From: Armatimonadetes bacterium UBA1398
Lineage (GTDB): Bacteria; Armatimonadota; Zipacnadia; UBA1398
Assembly (NCBI GenBank): GCA_002305165.1
Contig: DBQI01000065.1
Coordinates: forward strand, 221,329-285,328
Reading direction: 5' to 3'
DNA length: 64,000 nucleotides
Below the pieces are notes generated by a model. That model did no database searches. It saw only the letters and a list, made by a program, of their open reading frames with translations, and was not told the origin of the DNA. Every line of letters begins with the position of its first letter. The stretch's first letter is position 1. Positions 33,486 to 41,773 of the stretch are shown here, in pieces. The position numbers and the translations under genes were made by a program.

Positions 33486-36400
33486 ATGTTGAGCCTCGTG
33501 TTGGTAGGTCTTCCGTCATTCTGCCTCGCCGCCCCCGGCGCTGGAGAGGTCCGATCAGAGGACGCGGTCGTTCGCTGGACCGATGACGCACTCGAGATGG
33601 CCAATGATGCCGTCCTGATGCGTCTCTCCACAGCTAACGGCCTGAGTCGGGTGGCTTGGGCGGGAGCAGGGACGAACCTCGATCTGCTGGCGGGGCAAAC
33701 GCTGGCGGATTTCGTGGTCACCGTCGATGGGCGCCGTTTGAGGAGCGATGACCCAGGCTGGGTGGCTACGGAGCCGGTCGCTCAGGTCCTCGCCCACGGC
33801 GAGATCGAGGTGAGACTCGCGCTCGAGCGGGACGGCCTCCGGGTCACCCGAACCTACATCATCTGCCCCGGCATCAGTCTCGTGCGCGGCTGGCTCGACA
33901 TCGAGAACTCGGGGCAGGCATCGCTCCTGCTCGTCGACCCGCCGATTGCGACGCTGCCGCACGGAGCCGGCCCTGACGAGCTGCACTGGATGTCAGGGGC
34001 CGAGCAATTCGGCGACTCGTGGCGCCTCCGCTCCGAGCCTCTGAGCCCGGAGCCACGGGTGTTCGACTCCTACGATCCACCGCCCGCTGTGTCCGGCAGC
34101 GGGCTCGCGGGCGACGGTGTCGACGCCCGAATCCTCCTGAACGGTCGGCCGGTGTGGCCTGAAGATAACTGGGCTCACAGCGGTCATGCGTCAGATGTGC
34201 AGCGGCACGAGGTGACCCTGGAGGTCACCGAGGGCGACCAGATCTCCTTCGTTCTGGCCCGGCATGAGCAGATGACATGCGACACGACGGAGTGGGATCC
34301 GGTCGTCGCCTACGATGATGGCGCCTCCTACCGCGCTTCGGAGGGCTTCTCCACGGTCCAGGGTGACCGCGGCTGGTATTACGGCTATCTCAGCGATGAT
34401 GGCGAGTACCGCGACCTGACCTATGCCGATGTCCCTGGTCGGTATGGCCAACGATGGCGGCTGGATGTGGATGTGGTGGAGCCGTTCGTCTCCGAGACCG
34501 AGATGCATCCCGATCCACAAGGCGCGGCGGTCCGCACCTTCGTAGCGCCGTCGTCGGGCAGCGTGACCGTCTCGGGAACCCTCGCCAACACCGGGCAGGG
34601 CGGTCCGGCGGGGAGAGGCTTCCGACTCGGGTCGATGGCGTACGCGCCATGGTTCAGTCTCTCCAGCGGCCAGGCCTCGGCCTACGTGGGGTTCGACTGC
34701 ATGGCCCACTGGCGGGCCGAGATCAGCCCGTCCGAAGAGGGCAGCGGGGTGAGTCTGGATGTGACGTTGGCCGGCTATACACGCCAGCTCGCGCCCGGTG
34801 AATCGGTCCGCACCCCTGGGCACTTCATGGGGATCTTCGGAACCGACCTGGATGACATGGGCCAGGAGATCCTGGAGTGGCAGTACCGCTGCATGTGGGA
34901 CTACACCCGGGAGCCGTGGTTCCCAGGGGTCAGGATGTTGGGTTACTGGATGAAGGGCACCCACTGGGGCTCTCACGGGTGGCTCGGGGGCGACGCCGAC
35001 TACGAGTCCGCCTACCGGAAGGTGTTCCGCACCGCCGACTTCATGCGCGAGGTAGGCGGGGACACCTACCATCGCGACTGGGGCTGGTGGGACCGGGCCG
35101 GCGACTGGAACGGCCCTGACTTCCTCACATCCGGGGAGTACCTGCGCCAGTATGGCATGGGTCAGCTCATCTACGCTTTCATCTACACCGTCGATCCGCA
35201 GTCGCGGGTGGCGCAGGCGCATCCCGAGTGGCTGGCGGACGGTACGACCCTCGATCAGTCACTGCCGGAGGTCGTCGAGTATGAGGTGGAGCTGCTCGAC
35301 TCCTTCCGCGAGCGCTTCGGTCCATTCCAGTGGCGCAATGACAGCTTCCCACTGGCGCCGCGAGGCGGGGATGACACGGTGTTACTGGGTCAGCAGCAGG
35401 GGTTCATGGAGGTCCTGCGCCGGTTCCTCGATTCCCACCCGGAGTGCGCGTTTCAGGGGGTGAACGGCGGAGGGATGGGCATCAACTGGGAGTACCTAGG
35501 GTACGCCAGCGGCTTCCAGTTCACCGATGGCCAGTCCCAAGCTCTCGCGAACTACCATGCGAGCTACCTTTTCCCGCCCGACAAGATCAACGACATGCCC
35601 GACATCTGGGATCCGGCGAGTTACGACCCGGCCACATGGCGCGGCCTGCTCTGTTCGAACTTCGATATGACGGGCGACACCTTCTCGCCCGATCATCTCG
35701 AGGGACTGCGGGAGCTCATCGACATTTACCACTACCTGGGGGCGCGGGGGGTCGTTGGCCGTTGGGTGCGCGTCTACCACCCGTTGATCTCCGGCGATGA
35801 CGAGACCATGTACTTGCAGCGGCTGAGCTGGGACCGCCTGCGGGGCGTGATCATCACCAAGCACCGTATCGAGGGGACTGTAACGATCCGCCCGAAGGGC
35901 CTCGTGCCGGAAGCCTTGTACGAGGTGGGGTTCCAGGACTCCCCGGCGACCATGGAGGCCACCGGCACGGCCCTCATGACCGACGGCATCACCCTCTCTG
36001 ACCCCGCACCCGGCGAGTTGATCTACCTGAACTTGCCCGACCACCCAGGCAACAGTATCGACACGACTCCCCCCTCCGCGCCGACCGATGTACGGACGCG
36101 CGAGGCGCGGCACATGGGCGTGCCAGGGGTCGAGGTGATATGGGAGCCCTCGACCGATGACCACTGGCTGAGCTACTACCTGGTGACGCGGGACGGTGAG
36201 CGCATCGGCACCGCAGCCAAGGGAGCCTACTGGTTCGACCACTCGGCCGGCGCGGACCCCGCGGCGGTCTACGCGGTGCAGGCGGTGGATGGCGCGGGCA
36301 ACGTCTCGGATGTGGTGAGCTGCGAGCCCGCCGATGGGCCGCGGAGGCATGTGATCGACGATGGGGACCTGGAGCTAGTCGGTTCCTGGGTGCGCGAGAG

Positions 36401-36722
36401 CGATTTCCCGCCCGCCCACGCGGGCACTCTGGCATACGCGGCGGAGGCGGGAGCCGGGTTCTCCGTCTCGTTCACCGGCCGTGGCGTCACGTGGCACGGA
36501 CGGCTGGGGGCCGAGGGTGGCCTCGCTATCGTCCAGGTAGACAATGAGCCGCCCGTCACGGTGAGCTGTTACGCCGCGGACGAGATCCCTGGTTGGCCCA
36601 TGTTCGAGAGGCACTGGGAGGTGCCGGGACCTCACGTGCTGCGGGTCCGCGTCATCGGGGAGGCCGACCCCCGTGGGACCGGCGCCCGTGTCTGGTTGGA
36701 CGCCATAGCGTTGGAGCCGTAG
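33486..36722 (+). CDS. Large secreted glycosidase-like protein (GH36-like) with Fn3 and galactose-binding-like domains
   Basis: 1,078 residues from the ATG at 33486, 8 nt after GAAGG and beginning a signal peptide (MLSLVLVGLPSFCLAAPGAGEV). The open frame continues upstream to 32985 but that part is antisense to the sulfatase-like gene. An N-terminal beta-supersandwich (about 25-470) is followed by a TIM-barrel-like part with MLGYWMKGTHWGSHGWLGG, DTYHRDWGWWDRAGDW and GPFQWRNDSF, reminiscent of the W-rich sites and KWD nucleophile strand of GH36/GH31-type alpha-glycosidases. A fibronectin-III-like module (DTTPPSAPTDVRTREA) and a C-terminal sandwich (about 975-1078) complete it. The exact family and substrate are not certain. 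A convergent terminator follows. Confidence 0.75.
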   Translation: MLSLVLVGLPSFCLAAPGAGEVRSEDAVVRWTDDALEMANDAVLMRLSTANGLSRVAWAGAGTNLDLLAGQTLADFVVTVDGRRLRSDDPGWVATEPVAQVLAHGEIEVRLALERDGLRVTRTYIICPGISLVRGWLDIENSGQASLLLVDPPIATLPHGAGPDELHWMSGAEQFGDSWRLRSEPLSPEPRVFDSYDPPPAVSGSGLAGDGVDARILLNGRPVWPEDNWAHSGHASDVQRHEVTLEVTEGDQISFVLARHEQMTCDTTEWDPVVAYDDGASYRASEGFSTVQGDRGWYYGYLSDDGEYRDLTYADVPGRYGQRWRLDVDVVEPFVSETEMHPDPQGAAVRTFVAPSSGSVTVSGTLANTGQGGPAGRGFRLGSMAYAPWFSLSSGQASAYVGFDCMAHWRAEISPSEEGSGVSLDVTLAGYTRQLAPGESVRTPGHFMGIFGTDLDDMGQEILEWQYRCMWDYTREPWFPGVRMLGYWMKGTHWGSHGWLGGDADYESAYRKVFRTADFMREVGGDTYHRDWGWWDRAGDWNGPDFLTSGEYLRQYGMGQLIYAFIYTVDPQSRVAQAHPEWLADGTTLDQSLPEVVEYEVELLDSFRERFGPFQWRNDSFPLAPRGGDDTVLLGQQQGFMEVLRRFLDSHPECAFQGVNGGGMGINWEYLGYASGFQFTDGQSQALANYHASYLFPPDKINDMPDIWDPASYDPATWRGLLCSNFDMTGDTFSPDHLEGLRELIDIYHYLGARGVVGRWVRVYHPLISGDDETMYLQRLSWDRLRGVIITKHRIEGTVTIRPKGLVPEALYEVGFQDSPATMEATGTALMTDGITLSDPAPGELIYLNLPDHPGNSIDTTPPSAPTDVRTREARHMGVPGVEVIWEPSTDDHWLSYYLVTRDGERIGTAAKGAYWFDHSAGADPAAVYAVQAVDGAGNVSDVVSCEPADGPRRHVIDDGDLELVGSWVRESDFPPAHAGTLAYAAEAGAGFSVSFTGRGVTWHGRLGAEGGLAIVQVDNEPPVTVSCYAADEIPGWPMFERHWEVPGPHVLRVRVIGEADPRGTGARVWLDAIALEP

Positions 36723-36723
36723 G

Positions 36724-36752
36724 GCCCGAGGGCATGGTCGCTGCCCTCGGGC
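36724..36752. terminator. Bidirectional hairpin terminator
   Basis: A perfect 11-bp stem (GCCCGAGGGCA / TGCCCTCGGGC, 7-nt loop) lies between two convergent glycosidase-like genes. There is no T-run. Confidence 0.7.
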
Positions 36753-36784
36753 GACGGCCTCACGAATCCGCGTGCATAGTGCGG

Positions 36785-39688
36785 CTATTCGGCAACTTCC
36801 CGCGCCAGCTCGGCGCGGACCGCCGCCAACTCCCACGGATCCATCGTGTAGTCGGTGATGCTCCGGATAAGTCGCTGCGCGTACTCCACGGAGCGGGCTC
36901 GGGGATCGGGGTCGCCGGCAGCACGGCGCTTCTCCTCGAGCATGACGAGAAGCTCGTAGTCCTCGATCCCCTCGCGTTGGGCCTCGTAACGCAGGGAGCT
37001 ATGAGGGCCATCCTCGCCCGGCCAGATGACCCATTCATCGCCTGGCGAGAAGTGGCCCATCTCGATGCTCCACCAGTTCAGCCCCCAATGCAGATACCCG
37101 GGCGCCTCGTACAGGTAGTTCATCCAGTGGATGAGCCGCGTGCGGATGGTCTCCATATCGAGCAGCCGGTTCGGGTAGGGGCCCTGGGGAACCCAGGCTA
37201 TGTAGAACCAGATCTCCGCAACGCCCGCCTCTCGCTTGGCCTTGAGGTCCTCGTAGGCCTGGTCGAAGAAGTTGAGCTGAGGAACCCAGACCTCCAAGTC
37301 ACCATCCAGGTCGGTGACATGAATGGCGTCGATGCGCCTGAGGTCGGGCGCCGCCTCGTGGATGGTCCTCGATAGCTCGCGCCAAGAGTCCTCATTCACG
37401 GGGATGGGCTCGTCAGCGATGTGCAGGGCCGAACGGTCCAGCCATCCGCGTTCGCGCAGATGGTCCTGGACGGCCCTCACGAACTCCGTGACGGGCACCG
37501 TGGTGGCGGAGCCATCGCTCACCCGGGTCGCCGGTCTACTGTGGAAGACGAACTCGGGGCATTCCCACTCACCCGTGGCGCGACTGCCGACATGCCCAAG
37601 CTCGATCATGGCATCCACGCCCGCGTCGTCGAACAGGTTGACCCAGCGGTCGAACTTCGAGAAGTCGTACACGTACTCGTCATCCGTGCCCAGGTAGACC
37701 TGAATGAGAGACAGGGGCGTCAGAACAACGTTCTGGTGGTGGTCGGCCATCATCTCGGCCAGCCGCTGGAGCATGGCCCAGTACTCCTCTGACTCGAGAC
37801 CGTACTGCGTCGAGAGCACGTCGGTGTTGAACCAGTTGGTCACCAGCAGGCTGGTACGCTCCGGGAAGTCGTAGTCCAATACCTCGATGCTGAGCGGATA
37901 GGACCAACTTCCCCCATCCCACGACAGCCAGACCTCACCTTCATAGGTGCCCGGCGCGGCGGCGGCGGGAACGTCCACGCGGACGAACACGGGCTGGCAC
38001 TCGCCCGCTGCGACGTTGACAGCAGGCACCGATAGGAGCTCATCGGGGAAGTCCGCCGGCGCCTCGCGCACCAGGTCCTCCACCGGGGTGGCCTTCGAGT
38101 TGGCTGGCACGTGAACGTACCCCACGAACTGGGTGTCGACACACCCGGCATCCAAGACCCCATCGCTCTCTGAGATCAGATCGGTTGTCCAGGCTTGGAG
38201 ACCGGTGATCGCTGAGGTCGGCCGTATCACCACCTGCTGACTGGCCGACTCGCCGCGGCCGGCTAGAAGCACCATCGGGCGGACATCCCCCTCGGGAGGC
38301 TCGGAGTCACGGAAGACCTGGTCAGTGCCCCAGGTGCCCCAGACTTGGGGGACCTGCGCCTCCGTGCCGGGCAACGTCAGAGACAAGTCCACGCGGTCGG
38401 GATCGGCCACCAGCAGGGCCACGGACCCCAGATTGCCGGGGGTCTGACCCACCACACGCGCGACATTGGCCCCTGCGGCGGGAGCCGGTTGGAGGGTGAC
38501 GACGGCACCCTCCACATCCTCGCCCCCGGCATCGAGGCATCGCACTCGGCCGCCCCCAGGGCTCGCCGCTCCCGACTCGGTGGGCACCCAGACGGGCTCC
38601 GAGCCGTTCCCCGCCGCGTCGAAGGCGATGACAGCTACCTCGATGGGGGACTCGGGCGGCAATCCCGTTAGCGCGGCGAGGCGGTGGTGGCCCTCGGCCG
38701 GCAGTCGACCGGAGATCTCGCCCTCGGGGAGCCGCCAGACCACTTCGTACTCAACAGCCTCCCGCAGGAGGTCGGCCCCCCAGTGGACGGCCACAGCCGG
38801 CTGTGGCGCGATCAAGGCCTCCGTCCATGGGGTGATCGAGCGCGGCGCACGGCGATCCATCGGTGTCATCTCCGTTGTCTGGACTCTCGACTCCCTGTTC
38901 CCATCACGATCTACCGCAACGACAGCCACGTGGTAGCTTCGCCCCTCGATCAGTCCGCCGACCTCCGCCAGTCGGCTAAGGCGGCCGCCTCGCGCCGCCG
39001 GGATCAGCCCTGTGACATCCGTGAAGGGCTGCTCGCTTATGAACACCCGGTATTCGACGACATCGGGGGCAGCATCGTAGTCACTCCACTCGACAGCAAC
39101 GACGCCGCGGCCGCCGGCGTGCTGCGCCTGCCTCGCGACCACCGGCCCAGGAGGGACGTCGTCCGCCACGGGGGCAACGAAGGAGATGTCGTCGAACCAA
39201 GCCCTGCCTGAGTTGGGGGCCGATGTGAGCGTTTCGACGTAGGCGCTCGTGGCCTCGTATGGCGCCTCGACGATCGCTTCGACGAACGTCCAATCGGCGT
39301 CGCCCACCACTGAGCCCACGGGCGAGGCGCTGATCCAGCCATCGTCACCGTTCCACTCGACTTGGATGACGGCCGCCGCATCACCCAGACCCTCACAGCG
39401 AATCCAGCCGGTCACATGAAACCGCACCGGGTAGATGGCGGCGAGGGTCTGCATGGCGATGCCTCGGTTGCCGGCGCCGTCGATGCGCAGGGCGGCGCCG
39501 CCCTCACGCCCTTCGCCCGCGGCCACGGTGATTGCGCTCACGCCGTCGCCTTCGCCCGCATACCAGATGTGATCGATGGTCCATGGAGCTAGGCCATCCT
39601 CGAACCCGGGGTTGCTGAGCATCTCATCTGCCGCCAGGCACGCCGCAGGAAGCAACAGCAGGCAGAGGGCGGAATGGACGGTTCTCAC
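36785..39688 (-). CDS. Secreted GH123/DUF4091-type glycosidase with CBM and Fn3 domains
   Basis: 967 residues from GTG at 39688 (8 nt after GGAGG), followed by the signal peptide MRTVHSALCLLLLPAACLA; GTG/ATG codons at 39697/39694 lie too close to the ribosome site. The order is a CBM4/9-like domain (MLSNPGFEDGLAPW), fibronectin-III-like modules (GRSYHVAVVAVDRDGN), and a GH123 N-terminal sandwich ending in a DUF4091-type barrel. In the barrel, LHIADEPIP carries the Asp-Glu pair used by GH123 beta-N-acetylgalactosaminidases in substrate-assisted catalysis. The family end motif is visible (WMNYLYEAPGYLHWGLNWW). It probably cleaves a HexNAc-containing glycan outside the cell; the substrate is inference. 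Confidence 0.85.
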   Translation of the reverse strand: MRTVHSALCLLLLPAACLAADEMLSNPGFEDGLAPWTIDHIWYAGEGDGVSAITVAAGEGREGGAALRIDGAGNRGIAMQTLAAIYPVRFHVTGWIRCEGLGDAAAVIQVEWNGDDGWISASPVGSVVGDADWTFVEAIVEAPYEATSAYVETLTSAPNSGRAWFDDISFVAPVADDVPPGPVVARQAQHAGGRGVVAVEWSDYDAAPDVVEYRVFISEQPFTDVTGLIPAARGGRLSRLAEVGGLIEGRSYHVAVVAVDRDGNRESRVQTTEMTPMDRRAPRSITPWTEALIAPQPAVAVHWGADLLREAVEYEVVWRLPEGEISGRLPAEGHHRLAALTGLPPESPIEVAVIAFDAAGNGSEPVWVPTESGAASPGGGRVRCLDAGGEDVEGAVVTLQPAPAAGANVARVVGQTPGNLGSVALLVADPDRVDLSLTLPGTEAQVPQVWGTWGTDQVFRDSEPPEGDVRPMVLLAGRGESASQQVVIRPTSAITGLQAWTTDLISESDGVLDAGCVDTQFVGYVHVPANSKATPVEDLVREAPADFPDELLSVPAVNVAAGECQPVFVRVDVPAAAAPGTYEGEVWLSWDGGSWSYPLSIEVLDYDFPERTSLLVTNWFNTDVLSTQYGLESEEYWAMLQRLAEMMADHHQNVVLTPLSLIQVYLGTDDEYVYDFSKFDRWVNLFDDAGVDAMIELGHVGSRATGEWECPEFVFHSRPATRVSDGSATTVPVTEFVRAVQDHLRERGWLDRSALHIADEPIPVNEDSWRELSRTIHEAAPDLRRIDAIHVTDLDGDLEVWVPQLNFFDQAYEDLKAKREAGVAEIWFYIAWVPQGPYPNRLLDMETIRTRLIHWMNYLYEAPGYLHWGLNWWSIEMGHFSPGDEWVIWPGEDGPHSSLRYEAQREGIEDYELLVMLEEKRRAAGDPDPRARSVEYAQRLIRSITDYTMDPWELAAVRAELAREVAE

Positions 39689-39777
39689 GACCATCACCTC
39701 CAGTTCGCTGCTGTAGTTAGCCGGTCCAGGCAGGGGAACCTGCCCCGCAGGGGGGATATGGGCGCCGAGGTGATTCC

Positions 39778-41760
39778 ATGCTGTGCGCTTTCCCTATGCT
39801 GCTTGCAGGCGCAGTCCTGACGGCTGAGTCGGAGGCCCCGCCTTCTCGCTGGTCGCTCGGCCCCGACGGCGCCCTGACTTGGCGGGTGGACAGCGATCCT
39901 CGCCTGCCACACCGTGATCACATCGAGATGAGTGGCCGTTCGGTGTCCCTGATCCTCCGCTACGCGGCGGAGGCGGACGGCCGCTTGGCGCTCGATCGGC
40001 ATATGGTCTGGCCCATGCTTCGGACCATACCGAACGACACCCATGCGAGCCTATCCTCGGACTTCGGCGATGAAGCCTCGATAGCCGTGTCGGTGAACGG
40101 CGTCCCCGCAGGGCCCGAGCGGCTCGTGCGAGCGCGGCTCGAGGGTCTGGTGACGCTGATCACCCGCGTTGACGACACCCTAGAACTGACCCACACGATC
40201 CTCCCCTCGACGCGTGAGCCGGCCGCCATTGAACTGGTAGGGATCCGCAACGTGTCGACCGCCGCGGCAGAGGTCTCTGTTGCCCCGATCGATCTCCGGA
40301 GGGAGGCGTCGGGTGTCCACGGCGACTACATCATGGAGGCCACGTGCACCGGCATCGACCCCACCCTCCTCGAACCGAGCGCGATCCTGGAGACCGCTAT
40401 CGTGTTCAGTGGCCGGCTCGCGGACGACCCGCCCCGGGCCCTGGATCTCGGCTTCGAGGAGCAGGCCCGCCGGGGCTTCGTCCGAGGGCTCTGGGGACGG
40501 CTGCGTCTCGAGACGCCGGATCCCACACTGAACGCAGCCTTCTGTTTCGCCAAGGTGCGCGCCGCCGAGAGCATCTTCGCGACCAGAGGCGGGCTGATGC
40601 ACGGGCCGGGCGGCGGCGCGTACTATGCCGCCATCTGGGCGAACGACCAGGCGGAGTATGCCAACCCCTTCTTCCCGTTCCTGGGAGACCCCGGGGGCGA
40701 CGAGTCTGCCCTCAACTCGTTCCGGCACTTCGCTCGGTTCATGAACGACGAGTATCGGCCCATCCCCTCGTCCATCATCGCTGAGGGTGTCGACATCTGG
40801 AGCGGGGCCGGCGACCGTGGTGACGCGGCCATGGTGGCGTACGGGGCCGCGCGCTTCGCCCTCGCCAAGGGGGATCGCGCCATCGCCGAGGAGCTATGGC
40901 CGCTCATCGAGTGGTGCCTGGAGTACTGTCGGCGGAAGCTCAACGACCGCGGTGTCGTGTCCTCGGACTGCGATGAGCTCGAGTTCCGCTTTCCCGCCGG
41001 GGATGCGAACCTGAACACCTCCTGCCTGACCTACGGCGGCTTGCGGGCGGCTGCGAGCTTGGGTCGGGCGCTTGGCCACGATGGAGCCGCGGAAGCCTAC
41101 GACGCCTGGGCGGATGTGCTCCGGACCAACATAGAGGGCTTCTTCGGGGCACGGGTCGAGGGTTTCGACACCTACCGCTACTACGAGGGCAACGACGTGC
41201 TTCGGGCGTGGATCTGTGTGCCGCTCACCATGGGCATTCTGGAGCGCACGAGCGGAACCCTCGATGCTCTCTTTTCACCGCGCCTGTGGACCCCGGACGG
41301 GTTGGCGACTCAAGCGGGTGCGGAGACGTTCTGGGACCGAGCCACCCTGTACGGACTGCGAGGCGCCTTCGCCGCCGGGGCCACGGAGCGCGCCCTCCCG
41401 TATCTGACCGCCTACAGCCGCCGCCGGCTGCTGGGTGACCACGTGCCCTACCCCGTGGAGGCTTGGCCCGAGGGGAACCAGCGGCACCTATCCGCGGAGA
41501 GCGCGCTCTATTGCCGGGTCTACACCGAGGGGCTGTTCGGGGTGGAGCCAACGGGCCTGCGCAGCTTTCGCTGCCTGCCGCGGCTACCCGAGGCATGGGA
41601 CCAGATGGCGCTGCGCGACATACAGGCTTTCGGCACGAGCTTCGACCTGGTAGTGGAGCGGACCGCCCCCGATGTCTGGCTGACGGTAGTGGCGGGGGGC
41701 CGAGAGATCTCGCGCCACCGGGTGGCCGGCGAGCCTGTGGAAGTGCTTCTACCCAACTGA
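39778..41760 (+). CDS. Secreted six-hairpin (alpha/alpha)6 glycosidase-like protein
   Basis: 660 residues; the ATG at 39778 is 7 nt after GAGGTG and opens a short signal peptide (MLCAFPMLLAGAVLTAES). The first ~230 residues look like a beta-sandwich. The rest is an alpha/alpha toroid with motifs typical of GH78/GH65/GH95-like enzymes: GPGGGAYYAAIWANDQAEY, IAEGVDIWSGAGDRGDAAM, DCDELEFRFPAGDANLNTSC and PVEAWPEGNQRHLSAESALYCR. The Asp/Glu residues in WANDQ, EGVD and EAWPEG are candidate catalytic acids. The following GH32-like gene starts 14 nt later, so the two are one transcription unit. Confidence 0.8.
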   Translation: MLCAFPMLLAGAVLTAESEAPPSRWSLGPDGALTWRVDSDPRLPHRDHIEMSGRSVSLILRYAAEADGRLALDRHMVWPMLRTIPNDTHASLSSDFGDEASIAVSVNGVPAGPERLVRARLEGLVTLITRVDDTLELTHTILPSTREPAAIELVGIRNVSTAAAEVSVAPIDLRREASGVHGDYIMEATCTGIDPTLLEPSAILETAIVFSGRLADDPPRALDLGFEEQARRGFVRGLWGRLRLETPDPTLNAAFCFAKVRAAESIFATRGGLMHGPGGGAYYAAIWANDQAEYANPFFPFLGDPGGDESALNSFRHFARFMNDEYRPIPSSIIAEGVDIWSGAGDRGDAAMVAYGAARFALAKGDRAIAEELWPLIEWCLEYCRRKLNDRGVVSSDCDELEFRFPAGDANLNTSCLTYGGLRAAASLGRALGHDGAAEAYDAWADVLRTNIEGFFGARVEGFDTYRYYEGNDVLRAWICVPLTMGILERTSGTLDALFSPRLWTPDGLATQAGAETFWDRATLYGLRGAFAAGATERALPYLTAYSRRRLLGDHVPYPVEAWPEGNQRHLSAESALYCRVYTEGLFGVEPTGLRSFRCLPRLPEAWDQMALRDIQAFGTSFDLVVERTAPDVWLTVVAGGREISRHRVAGEPVEVLLPN

Positions 41761-41773
41761 GAGGCGGCTCACG

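Noticed and set aside
34191..35222. 343-codon minus-strand frame inside the GH36-like gene
   Set aside because: It is antisense to a continuous glycosidase-like coding region and shows no motif.
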